Shown here in pieces: positions 7,974 to 18,497 of a DNA stretch of 64,000 nt; the stretch's first letter is position 1; every line of letters starts with the position of its first letter. The DNA comes from Paenibacillus endoradicis (GTDB lineage: Bacteria; Bacillota; Bacilli; Paenibacillales; Paenibacillaceae). A program made the position numbers and the translations under genes. The notes under the pieces were generated by a model. It was not told the DNA's origin and ran no database searches. It saw only the letters and a program-made list of their open reading frames with translations. Location: NCBI RefSeq assembly GCF_024721975.1, contig NZ_JANQBB010000012.1, positions 3,195-67,194 on the forward strand, given 5' to 3'.

Positions 7974-7983
7974 CTCTTATCTA

Positions 7984-8349
7984 CTAGCCACGGTCAACTA
8001 ATTCTAAGTAAACCATAGGTGCAGCGTCACCACGACGAGGTCCTAATTTAAGAATACGTGTGTATCCACCGTTACGCTCTGTATAACGAGGTGCTATTTC
8101 AGAGAAAAGCTTTTGAATAGCATCCTTCTCACCGTCAACAGTCTCACGACGAACATAAGCAGCTACTTGACGACGCGCATGAAGGTCACCCTTCTTCGCT
8201 TTCGTAATTAGTTTTTCAGCGATTGAACGAACTTCTTTCGCTTTAGCCTCAGTTGTTTGGATACGCTCATATAGGAACAAGTCAGTTACAAGATCACGGA
8301 AAAGAGCTTTACGTGCACTTGCATCACGACCTAATTTTTGATATGCCAT
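7984..8349 (-). CDS. rplQ: 50S ribosomal protein L17
   Basis: 121 residues, full length. L17 binds 23S rRNA near the polypeptide exit. [20 protein letters not shown] is the canonical N-terminus. [14 protein letters not shown], the RRQVAAYV segment and [19 protein letters not shown] complete the family pattern. It is the last gene of the alpha operon, 53 bp after rpoA, with a strong terminator immediately downstream. Confidence 0.98.
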   Translation of the reverse strand: MAYQKLGRDASARKALFRDLVTDLFLYERIQTTEAKAKEVRSIAEKLITKAKKGDLHARRQVAAYVRRETVDGEKDAIQKLFSEIAPRYTERNGGYTRILKLGPRRGDAAPMVYLELVDRG

Positions 8350-8402
8350 TTTGATTTCCCCTCCCTTGCTGTTTTCTTCACTTCGATGGTTAAGAGTAAC
8401 AA

Positions 8403-9347
8403 CTACTCATCCATGCGCAAGCCAAGACCAAGCTCTTCAAGCTTCTCTTGAACTTCTTCTAAAGATTTACGACCAAGGTTACGCACCTTCATCATATCTT
8501 CTTCGGATTTCGTGATAAGCTCTTGAACGGTATTGATACCTGCACGTTTCAAACAGTTGTAAGAACGGACAGAAAGATCAAGCTCTTCGATAGTCATCTC
8601 AAGCACTTTTTCTTTCTTATCTTCTTCTTTCTCAACCATGATTTCCGCATCTTTGGCTTCATCCGTTAATCCAACGAACAAGTCCAAGTGCTCTGTCAAT
8701 ATTTTAGCTCCAAGGCTTACAGCCTCTTCAGGACGAATACTGCCATCTGTCCAAACTTCAAGCGTTAGCTTGTCATAGTTTGTAACTTGACCTACGCGAG
8801 TATTCTCTACGCTATAATTAACACGAGTAATGGGCGTGTAGATTGAATCTACAGGAATAACACCTATCGGTTGATCATCGCTCTTGTTCCGGTCTGCTTG
8901 CACATAACCACGTCCGCGATTAGCGAAAATTCTCATATGCAAACGAGCACCAGATGCCAAAGTCGCAATGTGAAGATCAGGGCTCAAAATCTCGACATCG
9001 CTATCAGCACGAATATCACCAGCTGTAACGATACCTTCACCGTCAGCATCAATTTCCAATACCTTTTCTTCATCCGAGTGGATTTTTAGCGAGAGTCCTT
9101 TCAAATTCAGGATGATTTCAGTTACATCTTCAATCACTCCTGGAACTGTAGAAAACTCATGCAGAACACCGTCGATTTGAACAGATGTTACTGCCGCGCC
9201 AGGCAAAGAAGATAACAAAATTCGACGAAGCGAATTTCCCAGCGTAGTGCCGTATCCGCGTTCAAGCGGCTCAACAACGAATTTACCATAAGTGCCTCCG
9301 TCGCTTACTTCTACGGTTTCGATTTTCGGCTTTTCGATCTCAATCAC
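8403..9347 (-). CDS. rpoA: DNA-directed RNA polymerase subunit alpha
   Basis: 314 residues. The N-terminal domain (about 1-228) drives alpha dimerisation and beta/beta' assembly, shown by [30 protein letters not shown] and [19 protein letters not shown]. An acidic linker ([13 protein letters not shown]) leads to the C-terminal domain, with [19 protein letters not shown] and [12 protein letters not shown], which binds UP elements and activators. It sits between rpsK and rplQ as in nearly all bacteria. The ATG at 9347 follows a GGAGG sequence. Confidence 0.98.
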   Translation of the reverse strand: MIEIEKPKIETVEVSDGGTYGKFVVEPLERGYGTTLGNSLRRILLSSLPGAAVTSVQIDGVLHEFSTVPGVIEDVTEIILNLKGLSLKIHSDEEKVLEIDADGEGIVTAGDIRADSDVEILSPDLHIATLASGARLHMRIFANRGRGYVQADRNKSDDQPIGVIPVDSIYTPITRVNYSVENTRVGQVTNYDKLTLEVWTDGSIRPEEAVSLGAKILTEHLDLFVGLTDEAKDAEIMVEKEEDKKEKVLEMTIEELDLSVRSYNCLKRAGINTVQELITKSEEDMMKVRNLGRKSLEEVQEKLEELGLGLRMDE

Positions 9348-9473
9348 TAATAATACCCTCCTTCAAACGTCGCTCCGTTACCTAGTCGTTATTATGTCAA
9401 ACCTCGTAGTATGCCAAACCTTCACAACCATTATTCACAGATTGTTTCCATTTGATACCACCAAGTCTACAAA

Positions 9474-9869
9474 TTATACGCGACGACGTTTTGGTGGACG
9501 GCATCCGTTATGCGGAACTGGTGTAACGTCCTTGATCAAGTTAACTTCCAAGCCAGCAGCTTGAAGCGAGCGAATAGCTGCTTCACGGCCTGCGCCAGGA
9601 CCTTTAACCATAACCTCAACCGTTCTCATACCATGCTCCATTGCAGCTTTAGCAGCAGATTCAGCAGCCATTTGAGCTGCGAAAGGTGTACTCTTACGAG
9701 AACCTTTGAAACCCATACCACCAGCACTTGCCCAAGAGATCGCATTACCATGTGGATCTGTGATCGTTACAATAGTATTGTTGAATGTGGAACGGATATG
9801 TGCAACGCCAGTATCGATATTTTTACGATCACGACGCTTAGTACGAACGACTTTTTTAGCTTTAGCCAT
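9474..9869 (-). CDS. rpsK: 30S ribosomal protein S11
   Basis: 131 residues. S11 lies on the 30S platform and contacts 16S rRNA near the mRNA exit. [42 protein letters not shown] and [20 protein letters not shown] are the family hallmarks. The C-terminus [11 protein letters not shown] is the standard basic tail. It is 20 bp after rpsM, with AGGGAGG before the ATG at 9869. A 126-bp gap with no gene follows before rpoA. Confidence 0.98.
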   Translation of the reverse strand: MAKAKKVVRTKRRDRKNIDTGVAHIRSTFNNTIVTITDPHGNAISWASAGGMGFKGSRKSTPFAAQMAAESAAKAAMEHGMRTVEVMVKGPGAGREAAIRSLQAAGLEVNLIKDVTPVPHNGCRPPKRRRV

Positions 9870-9888
9870 TATCGTTTATCCTCCCTTC

Positions 9889-10257
9889 TTATTTCTTCTT
9901 GTTAGCTACAGTACGACGAGGACCTTTACGTGTACGAGCATTAGTTTTAGTACGTTGACCACGAACTGGAAGACCACGACGGTGACGAAGACCACGGTAG
10001 CAACCAATTTCAGTAAGACGTTTAATGTTAAGAGAAATTTCACGACGCAAGTCGCCTTCTACTTTAACTGCTTTGTCGATTTCATCACGAATCAGACCAA
10101 GCTCATCTTCTGTCAAATCGCGAACACGAGTGTCCGGATTAACACCAGTAGATGCTAGAACTTTTTTAGAAGTCGTTCTGCCGATACCAAAAATGTACGT
10201 CAGAGAGATCTCAACGCGTTTGTCACGCGGAATATCTACGCCAGCTATACGTGCCAT
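9889..10257 (-). CDS. rpsM: 30S ribosomal protein S13
   Basis: 122 residues. S13 is in the 30S head, forms inter-subunit bridges, and touches P-site tRNA with its basic tail. [26 protein letters not shown] is split here as [14 protein letters not shown] and [36 protein letters not shown] is represented by [16 protein letters not shown] and the C-terminal [13 protein letters not shown]. It is followed by rpsK and preceded by rpmJ in the standard alpha-operon order. Confidence 0.98.
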   Translation of the reverse strand: MARIAGVDIPRDKRVEISLTYIFGIGRTTSKKVLASTGVNPDTRVRDLTEDELGLIRDEIDKAVKVEGDLRREISLNIKRLTEIGCYRGLRHRRGLPVRGQRTKTNARTRKGPRRTVANKKK

Positions 10258-10277
10258 TGATTAGTTTCCTCCTCCTT

Positions 10278-10424
<147 letters not shown>

Positions 10425-10434
10425 CTACTCGAGT

Positions 10435-10650
10435 CTACTTACGATAGGTGATACGCCCTCTTGATAAATCATAAGGCGATAACTGAATAACAACTTTGTC
10501 TCCAGTTAGAATGCGAATAAAGTGCATTCTTAATTTTCCAGATACATGAGCAAGAATTTGGTGACCGTTCTCAAGCTCAACTTTAAACATAGCATTAGGC
10601 AATGGTTCGATTACCGTGCCCTCAACTTCAATAACATCTTCTTTAGCCAT
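10435..10650 (-). CDS. infA: Translation initiation factor IF-1
   Basis: 71 residues from the ATG at 10650, which has AAAGGAG 7 bases upstream. An eight-residue N-terminal extension in the longer frame covers the SD and is rejected. IF-1 is a single OB-fold protein that occupies the A site during initiation. [38 protein letters not shown] and [20 protein letters not shown] are the family signature. It starts 2 bases after the stop of the KOW gene. Confidence 0.98.
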   Translation of the reverse strand: MAKEDVIEVEGTVIEPLPNAMFKVELENGHQILAHVSGKLRMHFIRILTGDKVVIQLSPYDLSRGRITYRK

Positions 10651-10651
10651 A

Positions 10652-10930
10652 TTAACTCTCCTTTCCATGTGCATACTTCTCTATGAAATAACGTAACTTT
10701 GCATTAGTAACTTTTCCTGATTCCTGCAAGCTGATTGCGACCTCTTGACTTATGAATGGTAGCAGCTCGAGATGCAGAACGTTTTTTTTCTTTGGCTGAT
10801 CGAATTTACGCTTTCTACCATCAGCAACTTTCACAAAGCGCTCATCGAGCACTTCAATTACGATAGCATATCGTTCTTCGTCCTTACCTCTGAGTACTTT
10901 GATTAATTGTCCGATTTGTACTGGCTTCAT
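10652..10930 (-). CDS. KOW-domain RNA-binding protein (L14e-like, YbzG-type)
   Basis: 92 residues. The N-terminal half has a KOW/SH3-like pattern, [20 protein letters not shown] and [16 protein letters not shown], similar to the eukaryotic/archaeal L14e family. The C-terminal half is helical and basic. A gene of this kind between map and infA is common in Bacillales (B. subtilis ybzG), where it is annotated only as RNA-binding or ribosomal-protein-like. It lies 11 bp after map and 1-2 bp before infA, so it is probably cotranslated with IF-1. The function is not established, and a role in translation is inferred from context. Confidence 0.8.
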   Translation of the reverse strand: MKPVQIGQLIKVLRGKDEERYAIVIEVLDERFVKVADGRKRKFDQPKKKNVLHLELLPFISQEVAISLQESGKVTNAKLRYFIEKYAHGKES

Positions 10931-10941
10931 TGTCGTTACCT

Positions 10942-11700
10942 CTAATTCTGCTCAGGTATTTTGGTCAATATCTCAAATCCGTCCTCCGTTACAGCAACTG
11001 TATGCTCGAAATGAGCACACCAGAAACCGTCCCGAGTTACAACTGTCCAATTGTCTTCGAGTGTCCGAACGTATCGTTCACCCATATTAACCATGGGTTC
11101 AATAGCTAGCACCATACCCGGCTTTAGCCGCGGACCACGATCAGGAATACCGTAGTTTGGTATTTTCGGATCTTCATGAAGTTCCTTACCAACACCGTGT
11201 CCTACATATTCTCTAACGACGGAATATCCCGCTGCTTCGATTACCCTCTGGATGGCGTGTGATATCGTATAAAGTCTAACATCTGGTTGTACAAGTGATA
11301 TTCCCGCATACAGCGATTGTTCACCTATTGTCAGTAATTGTTGTACTTCAGGTGTTACTGATCCGACCGGATAGGTCCAAGCAGAATCACCGTGATACCC
11401 CTCATACTGAGCGCCAATATCAAGACTAATTATATCACCCTCGTTCAACTTACGTGAACCTGGGAAACCATGCACTAGTTCGTCATTTACTGAAGCACAT
11501 ACGCTGGATGGGAAACCATTATAACCTTTAAATGATGGAATTGCACCTTGACTTTGAATGTAGCTCTCTGCGATAGCATCAAGTTCACCCGTCGTAATAC
11601 CTGGTTCAATTGCTTGAACCATTAATTGATGAGTCATGGCAACAATTCGCCCTGCTTCTCTCATTAATTGCAGTTCCGAATCGGATTTGCAAATGATCAT
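10942..11700 (-). CDS. map: Methionine aminopeptidase, type I
   Basis: 252 residues. It removes the initiator Met from nascent proteins with a dinuclear metal centre. The ligands can be placed: D in [14 protein letters not shown] (two Asp), H in [15 protein letters not shown] in LAIEPMVN, and E in [12 protein letters not shown]. The length is that of the Bacillus type Ia enzyme. The ATG at 11700 overlaps the adk stop by one base (TAATG), indicating translational coupling with adk as in B. subtilis. Confidence 0.97.
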   Translation of the reverse strand: MIICKSDSELQLMREAGRIVAMTHQLMVQAIEPGITTGELDAIAESYIQSQGAIPSFKGYNGFPSSVCASVNDELVHGFPGSRKLNEGDIISLDIGAQYEGYHGDSAWTYPVGSVTPEVQQLLTIGEQSLYAGISLVQPDVRLYTISHAIQRVIEAAGYSVVREYVGHGVGKELHEDPKIPNYGIPDRGPRLKPGMVLAIEPMVNMGERYVRTLEDNWTVVTRDGFWCAHFEHTVAVTEDGFEILTKIPEQN

Positions 11701-12350
11701 TACAAGGAACCTCTTAAAGTTGAAATGATCTCAGCTGTAACAAGATTGATATCTCGTTCACCGTCAACCTCGCGCAACGTACCTTGTTCACTATAGAAGT
11801 TCAACAAAGGAGCTGTTTTGGATGTATACTCATCCAGACGAGTTCCCACTTTTTCTTCTGTATCATCTGAACGTTGATACAGCTCTCCAGCGTCTTTATC
11901 GCATACGCCATCGACTTTTGGAGGGTTGAACATTACATGATAGGTAGCTCCACAAGATTTGCAGATGCGACGTCCAGTTAGACGAGCTAATAGTAGGTTG
12001 CGATCTACACTCAAGTTAACAACATGATCAATCGTACGGCCAAGCTCTTGCAACATGCCGTCAAGTGCTTCAGCTTGTTGCAAAGTACGAGGAAAGCCAT
12101 CAAGTAGAAAGCCGTTTTGACAATCAGCTTGTGCTAGTCTTTCCTTCACAATGCCGTTAGTTATCTCGTCAGGAACGAGTAAACCTTGATCGATATATTC
12201 TTTCGCTTTCAGACCAATTGGAGTGCTTTGCTTCATCGCTAGACGAAATGCATCACCAGTGGAAATGTGCGGAATATTAAATTCCTCAATGATTCTCTCC
12301 GCTTGCGTTCCTTTACCGGCTCCCGGAGGACCCATAAATAGAATATTCAT
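11700..12350 (-). CDS. adk: Adenylate kinase, zinc-binding lid form
   Basis: 216 residues from the ATG at 12350, which has GAGGA upstream. A frame start at 12374 would add eight residues absent from homologues. It interconverts ATP+AMP and 2 ADP. The P-loop is [10 protein letters not shown] at residue 7, followed by HISTGDAFR and [13 protein letters not shown]. The LID has CKSCG and a second cysteine at VDGVCDKD, then D in GELYQRSDD, giving a C-C-C-D zinc site typical of Gram-positive enzymes. It is cotranscribed between secY and map. Confidence 0.97.
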   Translation of the reverse strand: MNILFMGPPGAGKGTQAERIIEEFNIPHISTGDAFRLAMKQSTPIGLKAKEYIDQGLLVPDEITNGIVKERLAQADCQNGFLLDGFPRTLQQAEALDGMLQELGRTIDHVVNLSVDRNLLLARLTGRRICKSCGATYHVMFNPPKVDGVCDKDAGELYQRSDDTEEKVGTRLDEYTSKTAPLLNFYSEQGTLREVDGERDINLVTAEIISTLRGSL

Positions 12351-12438
12351 AATTAAGTTCCTCACTTTAAGCACAATAGGCCTTTAGGGTACCGCCTAGC
12401 ATAATTGCCAATGCGGCAACCCGTAATCGAACCTGTTG

Positions 12439-13734
12439 TTATTTATTGATAAACCCTTTGTAGTGGCGTTTGATCAATTGGCTTTCAATTTGCTTCATCG
12501 TATCAAGTGCAACACCGACAACGATTAGCAGTGAAGTACCACCAAGCTGTACGGAGGTCGGCAATCCTGCAAGTGATCCGAAGAGCACTGGGAAGAGTGA
12601 AATAACCGCTAAGAATGTTGCTCCTGCCAAAGTAATTCTAGTTAGAACGCGAGTCAAGTAAGATGATGTTGGTTTACCAGGACGAATACCTGGGATGTAA
12701 CCACCATTTTTCTTCATTTGATCTGCCATTTGAACCGGATTAATTTGTACGAATGTGTAGAAGAATGTGAAACCGACGATTAGAAGAACATACAATACCA
12801 TACCAAGTGGTTGGTCGTATTTCAAATTCTCGATAACCCAGTTAGCCCAAACTTTTCCTGACCAGAAGTTCGCAATCGTAACTGGGAACATTAGTAAAGA
12901 AATAGCGAAGATTACTGGAATTACACCTGCGCCGTTCACTTTCATAGGAATATGAGTGGATTGACCACCATACATCTTACGACCTACTACGCGTTTCGCG
13001 TATTGAACAGGGATTTTACGAATACCTTGCTGAATAAAGATAACTCCAACGATCATTAGTATTACTACTAATAAGATTAGAAGAACTTTAATATAATTCA
13101 TGAAGCTTGCATCAGTTGCAAGTTCAGATGCATATATTGTACGAATGTGACCTGGTAATCCAGCTACAATCGCAGCAAAGATAATAATTGAGATACCGTT
13201 ACCGATACCCTTCTCTGTAATTTGCTCACCTAGCCACATTAAGAAAGCAGTACCTGCAGTCAAAATAATAGCAATAACTAAGTAATCTACAAAGTTTGCA
13301 TTTTCGATGATCGTGATCCCATACATACGATTGAAACCAATCGCTGTAGCTAGACCTTGTACTAGACCTAGAATAACTGTACCGTAACGAGTGATTTGAG
13401 CAAGTTTTTTCTTGCCATCTTCACCTTGTTTAGCCCACTCTGCAAATTTCGGAATTACATCCATAGATAACAACTGCACGATAATCGAAGCAGTAATATA
13501 AGGTGTAATACCAATTGCAAAGATAGAGAAGTTGAACAAGGCTCCACCTGAGAACGTATTTAGAAGGCCGAACAAGCTTTCACTTGAAGAACCAGCTGCT
13601 TTTAACGTTTCAGTATCAACGCCCGGTACTGGAATAAAGGCACCAATACGATAAATCAATAGTACAAATAGTGTGAACAGGATCCTTCTACGAAGATCCT
13701 GCACTTTCCATATATTGGACACGGTCGTAAACAT
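12439..13734 (-). CDS. secY: Protein translocase subunit SecY
   Basis: 431 residues, ten predicted membrane segments, the channel subunit of the SecYEG translocon. RRILFTLFVLLIYRIGAFIP is TM1 with its basic lead. The plug-region GGALFNFSIFAIGITPYITA and the cytoplasmic loop RKIPVQYAKRVVGRKMYGGQ (SecA/ribosome contact) are visible. The ATG at 13734 shares one base with the rplO stop (TAATG), so translation is coupled, as in the spc operon of B. subtilis. The partner secE lies at 42705-42914. Confidence 0.98.
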   Translation of the reverse strand: MFTTVSNIWKVQDLRRRILFTLFVLLIYRIGAFIPVPGVDTETLKAAGSSSESLFGLLNTFSGGALFNFSIFAIGITPYITASIIVQLLSMDVIPKFAEWAKQGEDGKKKLAQITRYGTVILGLVQGLATAIGFNRMYGITIIENANFVDYLVIAIILTAGTAFLMWLGEQITEKGIGNGISIIIFAAIVAGLPGHIRTIYASELATDASFMNYIKVLLILLVVILMIVGVIFIQQGIRKIPVQYAKRVVGRKMYGGQSTHIPMKVNGAGVIPVIFAISLLMFPVTIANFWSGKVWANWVIENLKYDQPLGMVLYVLLIVGFTFFYTFVQINPVQMADQMKKNGGYIPGIRPGKPTSSYLTRVLTRITLAGATFLAVISLFPVLFGSLAGLPTSVQLGGTSLLIVVGVALDTMKQIESQLIKRHYKGFINK

Positions 13735-14174
13735 TAGATCACCTCGGTTTTACCGCCGGCAGCCTGGATTTTCTCCACCGCAGATTGAGAGAACTTGTTA
13801 GCTTTCACTGTAAGTCCTACGTTCAATTCACCATTACCCAAGACTTTAATTCCTGCTAGCGTATTTTTAATAACGCCTTTTTCAAGAAGAACTTCTGGAG
13901 TGATTTCTGTACCTGCGTCAAAGCTGTTCAAATCTTGAATGTTAACAATCGCATACTCTTTACGGAACGGGTTGTTAAATCCACGTTTCGGTAAACGGCG
14001 ATAAAGTGGGTTTTGACCACCCTCGAAACCAGGACGAACACCGCCGCCGGAACGAGCATTTTGACCTTTATGACCTTTACCTGCTGTTTTACCAGTACCT
14101 GAACCGATACCACGACCTTTACGCTTTGGCGTAAACGTGGAACCAGCAGCTGGTGCTAAATCATGTAATTTCAT
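13734..14174 (-). CDS. rplO: 50S ribosomal protein L15
   Basis: 146 residues. L15 joins late in 50S assembly. [40 protein letters not shown] and [20 protein letters not shown] are diagnostic, and the Gly/Lys-rich N-terminus threads into rRNA. It lies between rpmD and secY and overlaps the secY start by one base. Confidence 0.98.
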   Translation of the reverse strand: MKLHDLAPAAGSTFTPKRKGRGIGSGTGKTAGKGHKGQNARSGGGVRPGFEGGQNPLYRRLPKRGFNNPFRKEYAIVNIQDLNSFDAGTEITPEVLLEKGVIKNTLAGIKVLGNGELNVGLTVKANKFSQSAVEKIQAAGGKTEVI

Positions 14175-14233
14175 CGTTCGTGCACCTCCTTATATATTTC
14201 GTAACAGTATCTGTACCAAGCTTTTGGTTAAAA

Positions 14234-14413
14234 TTAAACTTCTTCAACTTTAACCAAATGGCTAACATGATGTACCATGCCGCGAATAGCTGGGCTGTCG
14301 TTAAGAACGACCGATTGACGAATTTTGCGAAGGCCGAGCGATTGAACTGTTGCACGTTGTTTCTCGTTGCGGCCAATCAAACTGCGAACGAGGGTGATTT
14401 GCAATTTTGCCAT
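14234..14413 (-). CDS. rpmD: 50S ribosomal protein L30
   Basis: 59 residues. [40 protein letters not shown] and a C-terminal [15 protein letters not shown] match bacterial L30. The ATG at 14413 has GGAGG 9 bases upstream, 13 bp after the rpsE stop. A different-frame 71-residue ORF covers the same DNA but has no family similarity. Confidence 0.96.
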   Translation of the reverse strand: MAKLQITLVRSLIGRNEKQRATVQSLGLRKIRQSVVLNDSPAIRGMVHHVSHLVKVEEV

Positions 14414-14426
14414 CGATTTTCCCTCC

Positions 14427-14924
14427 TTAACCTAGTAGCTCTTCAACAGTTTTTCCACGAAGTTTAGCAACATCTTCAGCACGTTTTAGACGTGAAAGAC
14501 CTTCTAACGTCGCGTTCACCATATTCAGGGAGTTTGAAGAACCAAGTGATTTAGTTAAAATATTACCAACGCCAGCTAGTTCTAGTACTGCACGTACTGG
14601 ACCACCAGCGATAACTCCTGTACCTTCAGATGCCGGTTTCAAAAGAACTTTACCAGCTCCGAAACGACCTTCAATTAGGTGAGGAATAGTTGTTCCTACA
14701 AGTGGAACAAGGATCAGGTTTTTCTTAGCATCTTCAATACCTTTGCGAATTGCATCAGGTACTTCGCCTGCTTTACCGATCCCTGCGCCAACGTAGCCTT
14801 TTCCGTCGCCTACAACTACAAGTGCACTAAAGCTGAAACGGCGTCCGCCTTTTACAACTTTTGATACACGGTTAATGTGAACTACTTTTTCAGATAGTTC
14901 TAACGTATTAGGATCTACACGCAA
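14427..14924 (-). CDS. rpsE: 30S ribosomal protein S5
   Basis: 165 residues. S5 shapes the mRNA entry channel and contributes to decoding fidelity and helicase activity. [20 protein letters not shown] and [19 protein letters not shown] form the double-stranded RNA-binding N-domain. The loop VVKGGRRFS, whose changes give spectinomycin resistance in other bacteria, is wild type. The C-domain has [19 protein letters not shown]. Standard position between rplR and rpmD. Confidence 0.98.
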   Translation of the reverse strand: MRVDPNTLELSEKVVHINRVSKVVKGGRRFSFSALVVVGDGKGYVGAGIGKAGEVPDAIRKGIEDAKKNLILVPLVGTTIPHLIEGRFGAGKVLLKPASEGTGVIAGGPVRAVLELAGVGNILTKSLGSSNSLNMVNATLEGLSRLKRAEDVAKLRGKTVEELLG

Positions 14925-14948
14925 GTCGTTTACCTCCTTATTGATTGA

Positions 14949-15317
14949 TTAGAATTTCAAGCCAGCTTCGCGAGCCGCTGTAGCTAGTGCTTGAACTCTT
15001 CCGTGATATAAGTATCCGCCACGGTCAAATACTACTTCTTGAACACCTTTATCTAGAGCACGTTTTGCAATCAAATCGCCAACTTTAGTTGCAGATTCAA
15101 CATTACCACCGTTACCGATAGCAGTTGCTAGATCTTTATCTTTAGTAGAAGCGGACACGATTGTCACACCAGCTACATCGTCGATTAGTTGAGCATAAAT
15201 GTGCTTAGAAGAACGGAACACAGACAAACGAGGACGTGCTGCTGTTCCATTGATTTTTTTACGAACGCGGAAACGTCTTTTCAGACGAGCCTTGTTTTTA
15301 TCAGCTTTAGTAATCAT
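14949..15317 (-). CDS. rplR: 50S ribosomal protein L18
   Basis: 122 residues. L18 binds 5S rRNA with L5 and L25 at the central protuberance. [37 protein letters not shown] and [18 protein letters not shown] are the family motifs. It ends AAREAGLKF as most bacterial L18 do. The ATG at 15317 follows an AGGAG and a CTG spacer. Position between rplF and rpsE is canonical. Confidence 0.98.
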   Translation of the reverse strand: MITKADKNKARLKRRFRVRKKINGTAARPRLSVFRSSKHIYAQLIDDVAGVTIVSASTKDKDLATAIGNGGNVESATKVGDLIAKRALDKGVQEVVFDRGGYLYHGRVQALATAAREAGLKF

Positions 15318-15375
15318 GCAGGTACACTCCTTTCCATAGCCTTAAGACGCAAGTATAAGCGAGCTATAAAGCTGC

Positions 15376-15918
15376 TTATTTCTTCTTACCGGCTTTACCT
15401 TCTTTACGGATAATACGCTCACCTTCGTACTTAATACCTTTACCTTTATACGGCTCAGGTAGACGTACAGAACGAATTTGTGCAGCGATTTGACCTACAC
15501 GCTCTTTATCAATACCGTTTACGGTAATTTTAGTTGTACCATTAACCTCGAAATCAATACCGCTCTCAGGAGCGATTTCAACCGGGTGAGAGTAACCAAC
15601 GTTTAATGTGATTTTATCGCCGTTCTTAATAACGCGGTAGCCGACACCAACAAGTTCAAGATTTTTCTTGAAACCATCAGTAACGCCGCTAACCATATTA
15701 GCAACAACAGAACGAGTAGTTCCGTGTAGAGAACGGTGAAGTTTGTTATCGGAAGGACGCTCGATCACGATTTCTGTTTCAGAAACGTTCACGATCATAT
15801 CACTATGAAGTGTACGAGAAAGAGTTCCTTTAGGTCCTTTAACTGTAATAACTGAGTTATCAAAAGTAACAGCAACACCTGCTGGTACTGGAATAGCTTT
15901 ACGACCAATACGGGACAT
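15376..15918 (-). CDS. rplF: 50S ribosomal protein L6
   Basis: 180 residues with the two tandem L6 domains. L6 sits near the factor-binding site and contacts [38 protein letters not shown] and the C-terminal [18 protein letters not shown] are diagnostic. Standard spc-operon position 30 bp after rpsH. The C-terminus is lysine-rich (GKAGKKK). Confidence 0.98.
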   Translation of the reverse strand: MSRIGRKAIPVPAGVAVTFDNSVITVKGPKGTLSRTLHSDMIVNVSETEIVIERPSDNKLHRSLHGTTRSVVANMVSGVTDGFKKNLELVGVGYRVIKNGDKITLNVGYSHPVEIAPESGIDFEVNGTTKITVNGIDKERVGQIAAQIRSVRLPEPYKGKGIKYEGERIIRKEGKAGKKK

Positions 15919-15947
15919 TGTTAAACCTCCTGTCTTCGTTACTTATA

Positions 15948-16346
15948 TTACCATACGTAGCAGACTACTTCGCCGCCAGCTTTCGCTTGACGAGCTTCTT
16001 TGTCTGTCATTACACCTTTAGACGTTGAAATAATTGCAATTCCAAGTCCACCAAGTACGCGTGGGATTTCAGTAGATTTTGTGTAAACACGTAGACCTGG
16101 CTTAGAAATACGTTTAAGACCAGTAATTACGCGCTCTTGGCTTTGACCGTATTTCAAGAAAATACGAATCATACCTTGTTTGTTATCCTCGATGTATTCT
16201 GCATCACGGATAAATCCTTCACGCTTCAGAATTTCAGCGATATCTTTCTTCACTTTTGAAGCGGGCATTTCTACAGTTTCGTGACGAACGACATTCGCGT
16301 TACGAATACGTGTCAACATATCTGCAATCGGATCAGACATAACCAT
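15948..16346 (-). CDS. rpsH: 30S ribosomal protein S8
   Basis: 132 residues. S8 organises the central domain of 16S rRNA and, in E. coli, represses the spc operon. [40 protein letters not shown] and [20 protein letters not shown] are clear. The MVM start equals the B. subtilis protein. It lies between rpsN and rplF. Confidence 0.98.
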   Translation of the reverse strand: MVMSDPIADMLTRIRNANVVRHETVEMPASKVKKDIAEILKREGFIRDAEYIEDNKQGMIRIFLKYGQSQERVITGLKRISKPGLRVYTKSTEIPRVLGGLGIAIISTSKGVMTDKEARQAKAGGEVVCYVW

Positions 16347-16377
16347 TAGTGTGAACCTCCTTCCCGAACTAGGCTGA

Positions 16378-16563
16378 TTACCAGCTTGCTTTTTTAACGC
16401 CAGGAATCTGGCCCATATGTGCTAACTCGCGGAAACAAATCCGGCAAATTTTGAATTTTTGTAAAACTGAGTGCGGACGACCACAACGTTCACAGCGTGT
16501 ATATGCACGAACTTTGAACTTAGGCGCGCGTTGTTGTTTCACTTTCATCGAAGTTTTTGCCAC
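16378..16563 (-). CDS. rpsZ: 30S ribosomal protein S14, zinc-binding short form
   Basis: 61 residues, the short type-Z form with CERCG and CRICF, a C4 zinc ribbon. Zinc-free longer S14 paralogues are often used under zinc limitation, but none is in this window. [20 protein letters not shown] and the C-terminal [14 protein letters not shown] match B. subtilis S14. It lies between rplE and rpsH in the spc operon. Confidence 0.97.
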   Translation of the reverse strand: MAKTSMKVKQQRAPKFKVRAYTRCERCGRPHSVLQKFKICRICFRELAHMGQIPGVKKASW

Positions 16564-16589
16564 TGGGTATTACACCTCCTAGTAGTGGA

Positions 16590-17132
16590 TTACTTCGCAA
16601 ATGGCATACCCATTTGGGTTAGCAATTCACGAGATTCTTCGTCTGTATTAGCTGTTGTAACGATGACGATATCCATACCACGTGTTTTATCAACTTTATC
16701 ATACTCGATCTCCGGGAAGATAAGTTGTTCTTTCAAACCAAGTGTGTAGTTACCACGACCGTCGAAAGCTTTAGTTGATACACCTTGGAAGTCACGTACA
16801 CGCGGCAACGAGATGTTGAACAATTTATCAAGGAAATGATACATACGCTCACCACGTAGTGTAACTTTAACCCCGATAGGCATGTTCTCACGAAGTTTAA
16901 ATCCAGCGATGGATTTCTTCGCACGTGTTACAACCGGTTTTTGACCGGCAATGATTTGCATTTCTTCAAGTGCAACATCAAGAATTTTGGAGTTAGAAAC
17001 TGCTTCACCAACACCCATATTAATTACTACCTTCTCGATTTTTGGAACTTGCATCACTGAAGTATAGTTGAACTTCTGCATCAAAGCAGGAGTGATTTCA
17101 TTAAGAAAGCGACCTTTCAGTCTTGCTGTCAT
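16590..17132 (-). CDS. rplE: 50S ribosomal protein L5
   Basis: 180 residues. L5 binds 5S rRNA and contacts P-site t[62 protein letters not shown] and [20 protein letters not shown] are the expected motifs. GAGGTCC precedes the ATG at 17132. Located between rplX and rpsZ. Confidence 0.98.
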   Translation of the reverse strand: MTARLKGRFLNEITPALMQKFNYTSVMQVPKIEKVVINMGVGEAVSNSKILDVALEEMQIIAGQKPVVTRAKKSIAGFKLRENMPIGVKVTLRGERMYHFLDKLFNISLPRVRDFQGVSTKAFDGRGNYTLGLKEQLIFPEIEYDKVDKTRGMDIVIVTTANTDEESRELLTQMGMPFAK

Positions 17133-17162
17133 TAGTCATGGACCTCCTTTCGTACATAACGA

Positions 17163-17516
17163 TTAGTCAATCACTGCTCCGGAACGTTTAGCGATCCGAA
17201 CCTTTTTACCGTTATCAAGCACTTTATATCCGATACGCGTTACTTGTCCGCTCTTAGGATCTACATGCATAACATTGGAAACGTGAATTGCTGCTTCTTG
17301 CTCAATAATTCCACCTTGTGGATTAGACTGTGATGGACGAGCATGTTTTTTAACAATATTGACACCTTCAACAAGAACACGGTTTTGACGAGGATAAGCT
17401 GCGATCACGCGGCCTTTTTTACCTTTGTCTTTCCCAGAAATAACGATGACAGTGTCATCCTTTTTCACATGAAGCTTGTTGTTATGGGATTCCAATAATT
17501 TTTTCACTCTTGGCAT
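17163..17516 (-). CDS. rplX: 50S ribosomal protein L24
   Basis: 117 residues. L24 initiates 50S assembly and lies at the exit tunnel. The KOW motif is [20 protein letters not shown], followed by [17 protein letters not shown] and [16 protein letters not shown]. It is about 14 residues longer at the N-terminus than B. subtilis L24 (extra [17 protein letters not shown] lead). GGAGGTGTAATAA lies before the ATG at 17516, so the start is supported. Confidence 0.96.
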   Translation of the reverse strand: MPRVKKLLESHNNKLHVKKDDTVIVISGKDKGKKGRVIAAYPRQNRVLVEGVNIVKKHARPSQSNPQGGIIEQEAAIHVSNVMHVDPKSGQVTRIGYKVLDNGKKVRIAKRSGAVID

Positions 17517-17569
17517 TTATTACACCTCCTGCGCATTTCGCTTTCAGGGTTATATAAACCGAACTTTAA

Positions 17570-17938
17570 TTAGATAACTTCTGGAGCTAGAGATACGATC
17601 TTCATGAAGTCTTTATCACGAAGTTCGCGAGCAACTGGTCCAAAGATACGAGTACCACGTGGGCTCTTGTCATCTTTAACAACTACAGCAGCATTTTCAT
17701 CAAATGCGATGTATGAACCATCTTTACGACGTACGGAACGCTTTGTACGAACGATAACGGCTTTAACTACATCACCTTTTTTGACAACGCCCCCTGGTGT
17801 TGCTTGTTTAACAGAACACACGATCAAATCACCAATTGCACCAACACGGCGTCCAGTACCACCAAGTACACGGATACACATAACTTCTTTTGCACCAGAG
17901 TTGTCAGCAACTCTAAGTCGCGTAAACGGTTGAATCAT
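17570..17938 (-). CDS. rplN: 50S ribosomal protein L14
   Basis: 122 residues. L14 is a beta-barrel protein at the subunit interface and the binding site of RsfS silencing factor. [60 protein letters not shown] and [20 protein letters not shown] are the hallmark segments. Located between rpsQ and rplX. Confidence 0.98.
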   Translation of the reverse strand: MIQPFTRLRVADNSGAKEVMCIRVLGGTGRRVGAIGDLIVCSVKQATPGGVVKKGDVVKAVIVRTKRSVRRKDGSYIAFDENAAVVVKDDKSPRGTRIFGPVARELRDKDFMKIVSLAPEVI

Positions 17939-17984
17939 TTCAACGTCCTCCTTTCAAGAAAAGTGCTTTTCTTACACACGTTCA

Positions 17985-18248
17985 TTAAAGAATGACAGCT
18001 GCTTCAACAATTTCGACCAGTCTGAAGCGCTTGTCTTTAGATAGTGGACGAGTCTCCATGATTTTTACAACATCGCCGATTTTAGCAGTATTGTTATCAT
18101 CATGTGCTTTATATTTTTTCGTAGATTTAATACGTTTATGGTACAAGTTGTGCTTTTTGTATGACTCAACAGCAACAATAATTGTTTTGTCCATTTTGTC
18201 ACTTACCACTTTGCCGATTTCAACTTTACGGGCATTGCGATCGCTCAT
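17985..18248 (-). CDS. rpsQ: 30S ribosomal protein S17
   Basis: 87 residues. S17 is an OB-fold primary binder of 16S r[43 protein letters not shown] and [20 protein letters not shown] form the standard pattern. AAGGAGG precedes the ATG at 18248. Situated between rpmC and rplN. Confidence 0.98.
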   Translation of the reverse strand: MSDRNARKVEIGKVVSDKMDKTIIVAVESYKKHNLYHKRIKSTKKYKAHDDNNTAKIGDVVKIMETRPLSKDKRFRLVEIVEAAVIL

Positions 18249-18296
18249 AGTTGGCCTCCTTCCTGACAGTGATTATTTTATCACTTGGCAAGTTTA

Positions 18297-18497
18297 TTAG
18301 CTGCTTATTCCAAGTTCTCTTTGACGAAGAACCGTTTTTGCGCGAGCAATTTCTTTACGCACGTCACGAATACGAGTCGGGTTGTCCAGTTGACCTGTTG
18401 CCAATTGGAAACGAAGGTTGAACAGCTCTTCTTTGAAACCAGCGATTTGTTGCTCGATTTCAGTAGATGTTAGGTTGCGAAATTCACTAGCCTTCAT
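18297..18497 (-). CDS. rpmC: 50S ribosomal protein L29
   Basis: 66 residues from the ATG at 18497. The longer frame starts at two GTG codons that make up the GGTGGTG SD. L29 is at the tunnel exit beside L23 and touches SRP and trigger factor. [20 protein letters not shown] and [20 protein letters not shown] are diagnostic. It overlaps the 3' end of rplP by 11 bases, with its SD inside rplP, implying translational coupling. Confidence 0.96.
   Translation of the reverse strand: MKASEFRNLTSTEIEQQIAGFKEELFNLRFQLATGQLDNPTRIRDVRKEIARAKTVLRQRELGISS

Noticed and set aside
7714..8018. Three overlapping plus-strand ORFs of 62-78 codons after truA
   Set aside because: They run through repeat copy A and its inverted arms, have no SD, and encode no recognisable protein; the DNA is explained by the structured repeat.
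14161..14376. 71-codon ORF overlapping L30 in another frame
   Set aside because: The L30 frame (14234-14413) has the SD and full family similarity; the other is a shadow.
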